A stretch of DNA of 64,000 nt from Rhodoligotrophos sp. CJ14 (GTDB lineage: Bacteria > Pseudomonadota > Alphaproteobacteria > Rhizobiales > Im1). Where the stretch lies: contig NZ_CP133319.1 of NCBI RefSeq assembly GCF_038811545.1, forward strand, positions 4,724,001 to 4,788,000, written 5' to 3'. Shown in pieces: positions 17,887 to 26,320 of this stretch (the stretch's first letter is position 1; every line of letters begins with the position of its first letter). Both the position numbers and the translations under genes were made by a program. The notes beneath the pieces are model-generated. The model saw only the letters and a list, made by a program, of their open reading frames with translations, did no database searches and had not been told where the DNA came from.

Positions 17887-19502
17887 GCGCCTCCGATTGG
17901 ATTAGGAGAAGTGCTGAATACCCGACGGACGGTGCGCTGGCTCTGTTGCCGCCCCGCGTGAAGACCATTCGCGCAGGTTCTGCACAGGCTGCAAAGCCGA
18001 AGCTGCCGCCGGTGGCGGCTGCCGCAGGGCTGGCAAGCGCGACCCAACCCTCCGCGCCGGATTTGCCGCCCGTCGCAAAGGCAGCAAAATCTGAAAAATT
18101 CGACGTGGCGCCAACCTTTTTGCGGTCAGGTGTCGGCCTGCCACCCGTCGCGGCTGCGGCGTCGAGCAACCCCGGCGATGCAAGCCCAGGCTCCCGCGAT
18201 ATGCGAGCACCTGCAGTAACACCGGACCTGGGAACGCCGTCGGGCGAGCCCAAGCTCGCCGCCAAGGATGGACCGCGCCTGCCCCCGGCTGCGGCCGCCG
18301 CCGGCAAATCGGGACAAGGCAATATAGGCGCAGGCGACATCCCGTCTGTGGTATCGCCGGTACGGGAACCCGCGCTAACCACCAGCAAGGAAGCACCGCG
18401 CCTGCCGCCAGTTGCCGCCGCGGCGGGAAAGGCAAGCATGGCGTCAACAGAGCCGCCGGTTGCCGCCGCAGCGGGAGGCGCCACCCGCACATCAAGACCG
18501 TCCGAATTGCGTGCCGAACGCGCGAGGGAACCGGAGGCATCCCCCCGGGCCAAGACCCGGATGGAGGCACTGGTTGAGCCGCGGCCGGCACCAGCCAAGA
18601 TTTCGCGGCCGCAATTCGAGCCCCTGCCGGTCCAGCTGCCCTCTCATGAACTGGTGACCAAGGTCACCCGGCAGAGGCGAACCGATCCGCGGGAGCGGGC
18701 ACGCGGCCGGCTCATTGGCGATATCGCCCCCGCGACCTTCCTTCTCGTGAGCCTCATCGTCTCGCTCGTGATGGGCGGACATTTCGAGGAGCGGGGCGGC
18801 TCGTTACGCGGCCTGGTGAATGCGACCGCATCTCTCATCGGCCTTTCGGCGGATGATGTGCGCATCACCGGCCTCGATCAGCAGACCCCTGAACAGGTGC
18901 TTGCCGCGATCGGTGTCGAGCAAGGCGGCTCGCTCATCGGCTTCGATGCCAATGAGGCCCGCAAGAAGCTCGAGCAGCTGGACTGGATCTCCCATGCCTC
19001 CGTCTTGCGCCTGTTTCCCAACAAGCTGCTGATCGATTTGACTGAGCGCCATCCTTTTGCGCTCTGGCAGTCGGATGGCGTCTTCAAGGTTGTAGACAAG
19101 TCAGGCATCCCCATGCCGAGCCTCGAAGTGCGGGCCTATCGCAACTTGCCCATCGTGGTGGGCGAGGGGGCAAATCTCGCCGCGTTGGATCTTGTTAACC
19201 ATCTGGAAGCCCAACCTGACATAATGTCTCTCACGCGCGCCGCCGTGCGCGTGGCTGACCGTCGATGGGTTCTTTACTTGCACAATTCCATCAAGGTGGA
19301 TTTGCCCGAGGAGCAGATCGATGAGGCGCTGGTGCTGCTCAAGACGTTGATCGATCGTTACGGGATCATGACCCGGGACATCGTCAATATCGACATGCGA
19401 CTTCATGATCGGGTGGTGGTCAGGATGTCGGATGAGGCCGCCGAGAAGCTGAAGGCGCAAGAGAAGACGTCAAAGCCCGTCAAGGTCAGCCAAAGTCAGT
19501 AA
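17874..19502 (+). CDS. ftsQ: cell division protein FtsQ with a long repeat-bearing N-terminal extension
   Basis: The C-terminal half is normal FtsQ: a transmembrane helix (about residues 284-302), a POTRA domain starting near DVRITGLDQQTPEQVLAAIG, and the FtsQ beta domain (LFPNKLLIDLTERHPFALWQ onward). FtsQ bridges FtsB/FtsL and the divisome in the periplasm. At 542 residues the protein is far longer than the usual 250-320. The excess is a cytoplasmic, Ala/Pro-rich region of about 280 residues with six copies of a nonapeptide close to LPPVAAAAG at residues 44, 64, 89, 136, 177 and 193. The frame stays open with no obvious frameshift and the ATG at 17874 overlaps ddl. GTG 17883 is an alternative start. 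Confidence 0.92.
   Translation: MGKVSASDWIRRSAEYPTDGALALLPPRVKTIRAGSAQAAKPKLPPVAAAAGLASATQPSAPDLPPVAKAAKSEKFDVAPTFLRSGVGLPPVAAAASSNPGDASPGSRDMRAPAVTPDLGTPSGEPKLAAKDGPRLPPAAAAAGKSGQGNIGAGDIPSVVSPVREPALTTSKEAPRLPPVAAAAGKASMASTEPPVAAAAGGATRTSRPSELRAERAREPEASPRAKTRMEALVEPRPAPAKISRPQFEPLPVQLPSHELVTKVTRQRRTDPRERARGRLIGDIAPATFLLVSLIVSLVMGGHFEERGGSLRGLVNATASLIGLSADDVRITGLDQQTPEQVLAAIGVEQGGSLIGFDANEARKKLEQLDWISHASVLRLFPNKLLIDLTERHPFALWQSDGVFKVVDKSGIPMPSLEVRAYRNLPIVVGEGANLAALDLVNHLEAQPDIMSLTRAAVRVADRRWVLYLHNSIKVDLPEEQIDEALVLLKTLIDRYGIMTRDIVNIDMRLHDRVVVRMSDEAAEKLKAQEKTSKPVKVSQSQ
18003..18476 (+). repeat. six degenerate LPPVAAAAG-coding repeats within ftsQ
   Basis: Copies encoding LPPVAAAAG-like peptides begin at 18003, 18063, 18138, 18279, 18402 and 18450. 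Peptide variants are LPPVAAAAG (twice), LPPVAKAAK, LPPVAAAAS, LPPAAAAAG and EPPVAAAAG. Codon use differs between copies (for example CTGCCGCCGGTG versus TTGCCGCCCGTC), so the peptide is conserved more than the DNA. That points to selection on the protein rather than recent tandem duplication. Spacing is irregular, 16 to 47 residues. Confidence 0.85.
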
Positions 19503-19540
19503 TGTAGTGTTTTAGTGAGTAGGGCGGGGGCGCCGGCTTC

Positions 19541-20854
19541 ATGAACGTGGTTCCGTTGCACGCGCGTAAAAATTCAAATCGTCACCGGCCCGCACCAAGT
19601 TCGCCGATCATTGCCGCGATCGATGTGGGCTCGACGAAGATCTGTTGTCTGATTGCTGAGGTTCGGGCAACCCGCAATCGCAGCTTCGGCGGTGAGAAGA
19701 CCCATACGCTCAATGTCCTTGGGGTTGGACATCAGGCGGCGGCCGGCATCCGGTGCGGCTCGATCACCGATATTGATCAGGCGGAGATTGCCGTACGACT
19801 GGTGGTCGATGCGGCCGAGCGCATGGCCGGCATCAGCATCGATCAGGTCTATGTCAATGTATCCGGCGGGCGACCGCGCTGCGAGGCGGTGACCGGCGAG
19901 ACCCGGGTGAGCGGTCGTGAGGTGGCCGCCCATGATGTCGAGCGCGCGATCCAAGTGGCAGGTGAGCGCATTCACGCGCCCGGTCGCGTCGTTCTGCACA
20001 CGACGCCGGTTCAGTATACCCTCGATGATGTCCGCGGGATCCGTGACCCGCGGGGCATGTTCGGCGAGCGGGTTGGGGTTGATCTCAATGTCGTGACCGT
20101 CGAGCCGGGGCCATTGCGCAACCTCTCGCTTGCCATCGAGCGCTGTCATCTCGACATCGCCGGCCTCGTGATCGCGCCCTACGCCGCAGGACGCTCGGTC
20201 CTCGTCGAGGACGAGATGGCCATGGGTGTGACCTGCATCGACATGGGCGGCGGCACCACCTCTGTTGCCGTTTTTGTCGAGGGAAATCTGGTCTTTGCCG
20301 ATGTCGTTCCGATCGGCGGCCACCACATCACCAACGACATCGCCCGCGGCCTCTCGACCCCGATCGCCCATGCCGAGCGGATGAAAACCCTTTACGGCTC
20401 CGCCATTCCGAGCGCATTGGATGAGCGGGAATTGCTCTCCGTACCGCTGGTCGGCGAACGCGGAACTGACACGGTCTACAAGATCCCGCGCTCCATGTTG
20501 ACCGGCATCATTCGCCCGCGGCTTGAGGAGACATTCGAGCTGATCAAGGACCGGCTGCAGGCCTCGGGCTTTGCGCGCTTGGCGGGGCGGCGGATGGTGC
20601 TCACCGGTGGCGCCTGCCAGATGACCGGTGCCCGCGAGCTTGCGAGCCAGATCCTCGATCGGCATATCCGGCTGGGCTTCCCGCAGGCCCTCAACGGCAT
20701 GCCCGACGCCTTGCGCAGCCCCAACTTTGCGGTGGCATCAGGCCTTCTCGCTTATGCCTTGAAGCCCGACGAGAGCATAATGGTCACGCCTAGCCGCTCC
20801 CAGGGCAACGGCTACATGCACCGTGTCGGCCGCTGGTTCCGCGAGAGTTTCTGA
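19541..20854 (+). CDS. ftsA: cell division protein FtsA
   Basis: FtsA is the actin-like ATPase that tethers FtsZ to the membrane. The 437-residue protein shows the phosphate-1 loop IAAIDVGSTKICCLIAEV near residue 25, the SHS2-domain region around GVDLNVVTV, the second phosphate loop CIDMGGGTTSVAVF, and the adenosine motif VLTGGACQMTG. The C-terminus ends HRVGRWFRESF, a plausible amphipathic membrane-targeting helix. In most genomes ftsZ follows at once; here the next rightward gene is 3.7 kb away. Confidence 0.97.
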   Translation: MNVVPLHARKNSNRHRPAPSSPIIAAIDVGSTKICCLIAEVRATRNRSFGGEKTHTLNVLGVGHQAAAGIRCGSITDIDQAEIAVRLVVDAAERMAGISIDQVYVNVSGGRPRCEAVTGETRVSGREVAAHDVERAIQVAGERIHAPGRVVLHTTPVQYTLDDVRGIRDPRGMFGERVGVDLNVVTVEPGPLRNLSLAIERCHLDIAGLVIAPYAAGRSVLVEDEMAMGVTCIDMGGGTTSVAVFVEGNLVFADVVPIGGHHITNDIARGLSTPIAHAERMKTLYGSAIPSALDERELLSVPLVGERGTDTVYKIPRSMLTGIIRPRLEETFELIKDRLQASGFARLAGRRMVLTGGACQMTGARELASQILDRHIRLGFPQALNGMPDALRSPNFAVASGLLAYALKPDESIMVTPSRSQGNGYMHRVGRWFRESF

Positions 20855-20883
20855 GCGGTCCCACAGCATTTCGAGTGGAATGA

Positions 20884-21963
20884 CTAGCGCTGGCGGAACC
20901 CGGCATATCCGCCATCGGCGTCATAGAGCACGTCGAAGCCATTGAGGATATGCAGGCTGGTATTGACGAAAACGCGGCTGGGCGACACCCGCAGATGGAT
21001 CGCGCTGGGCGCGAGGGACGACGCCCCATCATCCGCCGAGAAACTGTAGAGATCTTGAGCCTGCTCTGCAGGACCGACCTGCAGCGACACCGTGGTGCCC
21101 GGCGGCAATGAGCCCTCATTATCCCCGGCCTGTGCCGGTGGCAGGGTCACGAACATGGCCGCGACCCCGCTATCGACGAGCATGGTACCGCATGCCGGCG
21201 GGGTCTGGCCATTGATCGAGATGCAGCCCGGTATCCCGGCCCAGTCGTCCACCTTCTCTTGTCGGGCAAGCTTCACGAACCGAAAGCTGCCCTCGGTATT
21301 GGCGGCGGTGAGCCCCACATGCGCTCCCTGTTGGGTGAGAATATAACCCTTTCGCAGGCTGCGGCCCTCATGCGGCTTGAGATTGAGGAACGGGTTCTTG
21401 TCGGGCGTGCCTTGCGCCTGAGCATCATGCTCACGGGCAAAGCCAATGCCGATCATCGCAATCCCGTGCGGGTCATCGCTGGGCGTGCAGTCGCGTGCCG
21501 TATCGAGACAATCAACTTCCGTGACCGCGAGCACAGGCAGGGGCGAGGTTGAGATGCTTGCACCATCCGCGCCTTCGATCGTGACCGGCGTCGTCACCCA
21601 CTGGCCCCGCATGATCCGTCCGGAGCTGGTATAGGTGATCCTGCCTTCCCCGGTGCTGGGCAGAGACTGCCAGTCGGGGATGAGATCGGCGGCAACGACA
21701 ATCCCCGTTGAGCCCGAATCCATGACCGCAGGGATGACGCGTCCGCCGAAGGAGAGGCCGAGCCGTGGCGGCCGGGTGAGATCCGATCCATCCGCATTGA
21801 GATAGGGGAGGAACCGCCCCTCGTTGAAGCCATGATAGTCTGGCGGGCTATCGCTCGCCGTGCCTGGTGAGGCAGTCACCATGAGCGAGAGGCAGGTGCC
21901 GAGGAGAAGCGGCACGGAGCAAGCCTCCCTCGCGCCTCGCCTGGAATGGTGACCGCGTGGCAT
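20884..21963 (-). CDS. secreted pepsin-like (A1-type) aspartic protease homologue
   Basis: A 359-residue protein with a signal sequence (SVPLLLGTCLSLMVTASPGTAS). It has two catalytic-type motifs, D82-SGS and D264-SGV, about 180 residues apart, as in bilobal pepsins. The spacing, an IGIGF segment between them, and the C-terminal ILNGFDVLYDADGGYAGF, which resembles the pepsin ILG...VFD...GFA ending, support the fold. Both aspartates are kept, so activity in the periplasm or outside is plausible but unproven. The start is set by CAGGAG nine bases before the ATG at 21963. It is last in the minus-strand block between ftsA and ftsZ and converges on ftsA with a 29-base gap. Confidence 0.75.
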   Translation of the reverse strand: MPRGHHSRRGAREACSVPLLLGTCLSLMVTASPGTASDSPPDYHGFNEGRFLPYLNADGSDLTRPPRLGLSFGGRVIPAVMDSGSTGIVVAADLIPDWQSLPSTGEGRITYTSSGRIMRGQWVTTPVTIEGADGASISTSPLPVLAVTEVDCLDTARDCTPSDDPHGIAMIGIGFAREHDAQAQGTPDKNPFLNLKPHEGRSLRKGYILTQQGAHVGLTAANTEGSFRFVKLARQEKVDDWAGIPGCISINGQTPPACGTMLVDSGVAAMFVTLPPAQAGDNEGSLPPGTTVSLQVGPAEQAQDLYSFSADDGASSLAPSAIHLRVSPSRVFVNTSLHILNGFDVLYDADGGYAGFRQR

Positions 21964-21994
21964 GGCGTGAACTCCTGTTGGATAGGGGGACAAT

Positions 21995-22690
21995 TTAGCC
22001 GTGCTTGGCTGGAAGATAGGGGCTGACCGCGTGAGCAACCCCGGCCGGCGTGAGTGTCTGCAGCCAGATCCGTCCGGGTCCGGTAAGTTTGGCAAGGAAC
22101 AGGCCATCGCCACCGAACAGGGCGTTCTTGACCCCCGGCATGGTCGTGATCTCGAAGCTTACCCGGTCCTCGAACATTCCGACATGGCCGGGGTGAACGA
22201 GGCAGGTATCGCGCGCGCCAAGGTCATAGGAGACGACCTCCCCGCCGAGTTCGATCCAGGCCGAGGCCTCTCCAGTGAGGTGCTGAAGGATGAAGCCTTC
22301 TCCGCCGAACAGCCCAGACCCGAGCGAGCTTTGGGCCGCGGTTGCAATCGAGATGTCGGGCGTTGCGCAGATGAGGCCGTGCCGGTGCACGAGATAGCCC
22401 TGATCGTTCTGCAGCTTGATTTCGGTAATGTTGCCCGGCAGCTTCGCGGCGAAAGCCACCATGCCCGGTCCCTGACCCGCCCGAAACTCGGTCATGAACA
22501 TCCCACCGCCGGAGACCGCGCGGCTGACCAGGCCCCAGACGCCGGTGGCCCCACCACCCGCCGTCGTGGTGGTCAGGTGCACATCACCCATCATCCAGGA
22601 CAACTGGTCGGGAGTTCCCACCACCTGCTCGCCCGCATCCAGCTGGATCTCGAGGACCGGCAGGGTGGAGCCAATGATTTTCGTTTGCAT
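21995..22690 (-). CDS. AIM24 / TIGR00266-family protein
   Basis: A 231-residue soluble protein rich in Gly and beta-forming residues. Features are LEIQLDAGEQVVGTPDQLSW near the N-terminus, a glycine-rich segment around GGGATGVWGLVSRAVSGGGMFMTEF, and GEGFILQHLTGEASAWIELGG and GDGLFLAKLTGPGRIWLQTL, two similar halves that fit the internally repeated AIM24 (TIGR00266) beta-sandwich family. In yeast mitochondria the relative Aim24 affects inner-membrane organisation; the bacterial role is not known. The ATG at 22690 has GAGAGG before it. It follows the 43-residue ORF by 8 bases and precedes the pepsin-like gene by 31. Confidence 0.85.
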   Translation of the reverse strand: MQTKIIGSTLPVLEIQLDAGEQVVGTPDQLSWMMGDVHLTTTTAGGGATGVWGLVSRAVSGGGMFMTEFRAGQGPGMVAFAAKLPGNITEIKLQNDQGYLVHRHGLICATPDISIATAAQSSLGSGLFGGEGFILQHLTGEASAWIELGGEVVSYDLGARDTCLVHPGHVGMFEDRVSFEITTMPGVKNALFGGDGLFLAKLTGPGRIWLQTLTPAGVAHAVSPYLPAKHG

Positions 22691-22698
22691 GCAGCCTC

Positions 22699-22830
22699 TC
22701 ATGCGTTGGATGTGGCACCATCCCATGCGGCAATGGCGCGCACAATGACACGTTCGCGGTGCTCGCGGGTTTCAACCCATGAGGTTAAGAGATGCTTCCC
22801 GCAAAGGGCTTGGGCCTCGTCGCTGCTCAT
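22699..22830 (-). CDS. 43-residue ORF coupled to the FAD monooxygenase
   Basis: The ATG at 22830 overlaps the monooxygenase stop as ATGA, and the frame runs 43 codons to a TGA only eight bases before the AIM24-family start. The peptide begins MSSDEAQALCGKHLLTSW and is charged, with VETREHRERVIVRAIAAWDG following; the second half could form an amphipathic helix. It fills the gap between its neighbours exactly, which argues that it is translated. I do not recognise the family. Confidence 0.5.
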   Translation of the reverse strand: MSSDEAQALCGKHLLTSWVETREHRERVIVRAIAAWDGATSNA

Positions 22831-24083
22831 TGCGTGTCGGCTGCGGGCCGCCCTCCGCCCGAGGCAAGAACATCGGGCGTGCGGATATGTTCCGGCCGCA
22901 CGCCCAGACCGAGAAGGCGTGCGGGCAGGCGGCTGAGCACCGGCAGCTCCTGAAAGACACGCAGCGGCAATGGGATTTCGGGCAGCGTCTTGCTGGCGAG
23001 CAGCGGTTTCAGCAGGCGATCCTGGATGATCAGCTGCAGTTGCTGGGTGACCCGCGTCGGCCACATGCGCCGTCTCTGCACGGCCTCGAGAGCATCTTCG
23101 ATCGGCCCGCCCGAGCGCAAGGGTTCCGCAAGCGCATTGGCGGCAGCGACCGCATCCTGAACCGCCAGATTGACCCCGACGCCGCCGATGGGTGACATGG
23201 CATGCGCCGCATCCCCAATGCAGATGAGCCCTGGCCGCCACCATTTCTCCAGCCGGTTGACCTGGACCGTGAGAAGCTTGATGTGCTCCCAGTCATTGAG
23301 TTCCTGCGTGCGCCCGGGCAGGTTTGGCAGGAGGCTTTGGATGGTCTGCCGCAGCTGCTCGAGCCCCGCCGTCTTCACGGCCTCGAATTCCCCCTTGGGA
23401 ATGACATAGGCGCATTGCCAGTAGTCGCCCCGGTTGATCTGCACCAGGAGGTGGCCCGCCGCAAACCGGCCCATTGTGGCCGGTGCGTCATCGAGCTTTC
23501 GTGAAAGCCTGAACCAGAGCACGTCGATGGGCGCGCCGAGCTCCTGCGGGATCAGGCCTGCCTTCTTGCGCACTGTCGAGGAACGCCCATCCGCACCGAT
23601 CACGAGGTCCGCCATGACGCGGACCGAGCCGGATGCCACACTGGCCGTCACGCCGCGGACGACATCCTTCTCGATGATGAGATCATCGACCTCGCCCTCC
23701 ATGAGCAGCCGGAACGTGGGATAATCCCGGGCCTTGGTCGCGAGAAAGTTGAGGAAATCCCATTGGGGCATGATCGCCAGAAACTTGCAATGGGAGGGAA
23801 GGTGGCGGAAATCGGCGATCTGGACCTCCTCATCCCCGAACACGGCACTCAAGGTTTCCGCCGCGTTGTGAGGGACCTTCAGGAAATCCTCGATGAGGCC
23901 GAGCTCATACATGAGTTCGAGCGTCGAGGGATGGATGGTGTCGCCGCGGAAGTCGCGGAAGAAATCCTGATGTTTCTCGAGGACCACCACGTCGACGCCG
24001 GCCCGTGCCAGAAGGAAGCCGGCCATGAGCCCGGCGGGGCCGCCCCCGGCGATGCAGCACTGGGTGGTAAGTTCCTGGGTCAT
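22827..24083 (-). CDS. FAD-dependent aromatic monooxygenase-like oxidoreductase (PF01494 type)
   Basis: A 418-residue flavoprotein of the UbiH / p-hydroxybenzoate hydroxylase class. It has the N-terminal dinucleotide loop CCIAGGGPAGLMAGFLLA, the mid-protein DLVIGADGRSSTVR motif, and the GDAAHAMSPIGGVGVNLAVQDA motif that binds the FAD ribityl chain. These enzymes use NAD(P)H and O2 to hydroxylate aromatic or related rings. The substrate cannot be told from sequence. The start is the ATG at 24083, six bases after AGGAAGGG; a TTG six bases upstream is less likely. It heads the minus-strand block in the ftsA-ftsZ gap. Confidence 0.88.
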   Translation of the reverse strand: MTQELTTQCCIAGGGPAGLMAGFLLARAGVDVVVLEKHQDFFRDFRGDTIHPSTLELMYELGLIEDFLKVPHNAAETLSAVFGDEEVQIADFRHLPSHCKFLAIMPQWDFLNFLATKARDYPTFRLLMEGEVDDLIIEKDVVRGVTASVASGSVRVMADLVIGADGRSSTVRKKAGLIPQELGAPIDVLWFRLSRKLDDAPATMGRFAAGHLLVQINRGDYWQCAYVIPKGEFEAVKTAGLEQLRQTIQSLLPNLPGRTQELNDWEHIKLLTVQVNRLEKWWRPGLICIGDAAHAMSPIGGVGVNLAVQDAVAAANALAEPLRSGGPIEDALEAVQRRRMWPTRVTQQLQLIIQDRLLKPLLASKTLPEIPLPLRVFQELPVLSRLPARLLGLGVRPEHIRTPDVLASGGGRPAADTQ

Positions 24084-24543
24084 GCCCAACCCTTCCTAGG
24101 CAACTGCAAGATGGCGCAGGACGACAGTCACTAGACCATGTTGTCAGAATCCGGACAAGCAGCCTGGCTCGGCGGCATGGCGCGGATCTTAACGATTGCG
24201 GTTAATGAATCCCTGACCCCTGGGCCCATGTGGTTCCAGCACGGCGGCTGCTTGCCGTGGTCGACCGGCGATGCCGGCGAGGTCAGAACAGCATGGATTC
24301 ACAATGAGAACGCCGCGATGAGCCTCGGATTGGCCGTGAAACCCTCGGCCTCGCCCGAGGCGAATCAGCGGGGTGCGAAGGCCGGGCCAGCAAGGCTGAG
24401 AGCGCGCTGAGAACACGGCAGGGTTAACGGATTGCTGATGGCCTGCCCCAAATTTGTGCGCAAGGTAAAGCAGCGTTAACGATTTATTATCAAGTTGGTA
24501 ACAAATGTAGAGGGAGAGGCTCAAAGAAAGCGGACGCCATCCC
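24084..24543. other. 460-bp divergent intergenic region upstream of ftsZ
   Basis: No gene is supported here. It must hold the promoters of ftsZ (rightward) and of the monooxygenase operon (leftward). It contains four GANTC sites (24147, 24207, 24296, 24362), a CtrA-like pair at 24465-24480, and a TTAA-N9-TTAA at 24189-24205 whose spacing is two bases too long for the CtrA consensus. The last 80 bases before ftsZ are notably AT-rich, with several TTAA and GTTAAC elements. Confidence 0.6.
24465..24480 (+). promoter_or_regulatory. CtrA-like binding site before ftsZ
   Basis: GTAA-N7-TTAAC differs from the CtrA consensus TTAA-N7-TTAAC at one base. It ends 63 bases before the ftsZ start. In Caulobacter CtrA represses ftsZ, and cckA, head of the CtrA phosphorelay, is in this window. 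Binding here is an inference. Confidence 0.45.
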
Positions 24544-26256
24544 ATGACCATCAGCTTGACAGTTCCCAACCTTGCCGAACTGAAGCCGCGGATTACCGTC
24601 TTTGGCGTAGGTGGCGCCGGCGGGAACGCGGTCAACAATATGATTCAGTCCAAGCTCGACGGGGTCGAGTTTGTGGTTGCGAACACGGATGCTCAGGCCC
24701 TGTCGCAGAGCGCGGCCGAGCGTCGTATTCAAATGGGCACAGCCCTGACGCAGGGCCTGGGCGCTGGCTCGCAGCCGCAGATCGGCGGCGCTGCGGCCGA
24801 AGAGGCCCTGGCCGAGATCCTCGACCATTTGGCCGGGGCTCACATGTGCTTCATCACCGCGGGGATGGGCGGCGGCACGGGCACGGGGGCAGCGCCAGTC
24901 ATTGCGCGTGCGGCCAAGGAGCAGGGGATTCTCACGGTCGGCGTCGTGACCAAGCCCTTTCAGTTCGAAGGCCAGCGCCGGATGATAACGGCTGAGCGGG
25001 GTATTGAGGCCCTGTCGAAGCACGTGGATACGCTGATCGTCATTCCGAACCAGAACCTCTTCCGCATCGCCAATGAGAAGACCACCTTCGCGGCTGCTTT
25101 CGCGATGGCCGATCAGGTGCTCTATTCCGGCGTGGCCTCGATCACCGAGCTGATGACCAAGGAAGGCCTGATCAATCTCGACTTTGCCGACGTCCGCGCG
25201 GTGATGAGTGAGATGGGCAAGGCCATGATGGGCACGGGCGAGGCGGCTGGCGACAAGCGCGCCATTGAGGCGGCCGAGGCGGCCATCTCCAATCCGCTTC
25301 TCGATGACGTCAGCATGCGCGGGGCGCGCGGCCTGCTGATCTCCATCACCGGCGGCCATGATCTCACCCTGTACGAGGTCGACGAGGCGGCAACCCGCAT
25401 CCGCGAGGAGGTCGACCCCGAGGCCAACATCATTCTTGGTGCCACGTTCGATGAGTCTCTCGAAGGTGTCATGCGGGTCTCCGTGGTGGCGACCGGCATC
25501 ACCGATCCGGCCATGGAAGGCACGTCGCACGATTACGACGCTGATTTCGGTCATGCACCTGAGCGGTCGAGCTATGGTTTCACCTCGAAGGGCACACCGC
25601 CAATTCCCGCGCCCCAGCCGGTCGTGCGCGAGCCTCAGGCAGTCATCCGTGAGCCGCAGCCCGCACTGCGCGAGGCCGAGCGGGCGCCCGAGCCGCAGCC
25701 GCAAGCCTACAATCCGCAGCCCGCTCCTGCCCGCGATCCTGAGCCCATGGCGATGGAGCCGGCCTATTCGGTCGCCGATCATGAGGCGGCCATGGAGCAG
25801 GATTACCGCGACGATGATCATGCTGTAGCCGATCAGCACTATGCGAACGCGCCGCAGCCCCCGCTGCACCAGCCGCAGTCTCAGGCTGCCTTCCGCGCTG
25901 CGCCCCAGCCGCCGGCCGCGCCGCGCCTGCCGAGCATTGAGGATTTTCCGCCCCACGCGCAGCGCCAATATGCACAGCGCAACGCCAATGTGGAGGATCT
26001 GAACGCCCACGCCTACAAGAAGCGCAAGAGCCTGTTCGAGCGGCTGGCAAGCGTGGGTCTTGGCCGCCGCGAGGAGGAAGAGGATGAGCGTTCTGCGAAG
26101 TCCGAGCCGGCCATGACCTCCCGTCGCGACATGCGGCCTGCGGTCGCGGAGCAACCTGGCCTTGGCAACGCCCCCGCTGCCGATCAGGGCGGCCACCTTG
26201 ATCTCGATGACGATCAGTTGGAGATCCCGGCTTTCCTGCGCCGACAGGCCAACTGA
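24544..26256 (+). CDS. ftsZ: cell division GTPase FtsZ
   Basis: FtsZ polymerises with GTP into the Z-ring that recruits the divisome. The first 320 or so residues are the tubulin-like core, with [15 protein letters not shown], the GTP signature [13 protein letters not shown] near residue 103, and the T7-loop region [14 protein letters not shown] Pro/Gln/Glu-rich linker of roughly 230 residues follows, then the conserved tail ending [12 protein letters not shown], which binds FtsA and other partners. The 570-residue length is typical for Rhizobiales. It has its own upstream region and terminator, so it is probably a single-gene transcript. Confidence 0.97.
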   Translation: MTISLTVPNLAELKPRITVFGVGGAGGNAVNNMIQSKLDGVEFVVANTDAQALSQSAAERRIQMGTALTQGLGAGSQPQIGGAAAEEALAEILDHLAGAHMCFITAGMGGGTGTGAAPVIARAAKEQGILTVGVVTKPFQFEGQRRMITAERGIEALSKHVDTLIVIPNQNLFRIANEKTTFAAAFAMADQVLYSGVASITELMTKEGLINLDFADVRAVMSEMGKAMMGTGEAAGDKRAIEAAEAAISNPLLDDVSMRGARGLLISITGGHDLTLYEVDEAATRIREEVDPEANIILGATFDESLEGVMRVSVVATGITDPAMEGTSHDYDADFGHAPERSSYGFTSKGTPPIPAPQPVVREPQAVIREPQPALREAERAPEPQPQAYNPQPAPARDPEPMAMEPAYSVADHEAAMEQDYRDDDHAVADQHYANAPQPPLHQPQSQAAFRAAPQPPAAPRLPSIEDFPPHAQRQYAQRNANVEDLNAHAYKKRKSLFERLASVGLGRREEEEDERSAKSEPAMTSRRDMRPAVAEQPGLGNAPAADQGGHLDLDDDQLEIPAFLRRQAN

Positions 26257-26287
26257 CGCCGGTTCTGCCTTAGCTCTGTGCCATCTG

Positions 26288-26320
26288 AACCCGGCGGACA
26301 AACTTCCGCCGGGTTTGTCG
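26288..26320 (+). terminator. hairpin terminator after ftsZ
   Basis: AACCCGGCGG (26288-26297) and CCGCCGGGTT (26306-26315) form a perfect 10-bp stem with an 8-base loop, followed by a short T-run (TTTGT). It lies 32 bases after the ftsZ stop codon and would separate ftsZ from bamD transcription. Confidence 0.8.

Noticed and set aside
18003-18476. Repeats in ftsQ as a frameshift or assembly artefact
   Set aside because: The frame is continuous from a start overlapping ddl through the membrane helix, and codon variation between copies argues against a sequencing or assembly expansion.
20884-24083. The ftsA-ftsZ insert as a mobile element
   Set aside because: No transposase, integrase, flanking direct repeats or clear change in base composition was seen.
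24189-24205. TTAA-N9-TTAA upstream of ftsZ as a CtrA site
   Set aside because: The spacer is 9 bases rather than 7, so it does not fit the CtrA consensus.
24490-26301. 603-codon open frame opposite ftsZ
   Set aside because: It is the antisense shadow of ftsZ in GC-rich DNA. The encoded sequence is Arg/Leu/Gly-rich with no family, while ftsZ on the other strand is certain.
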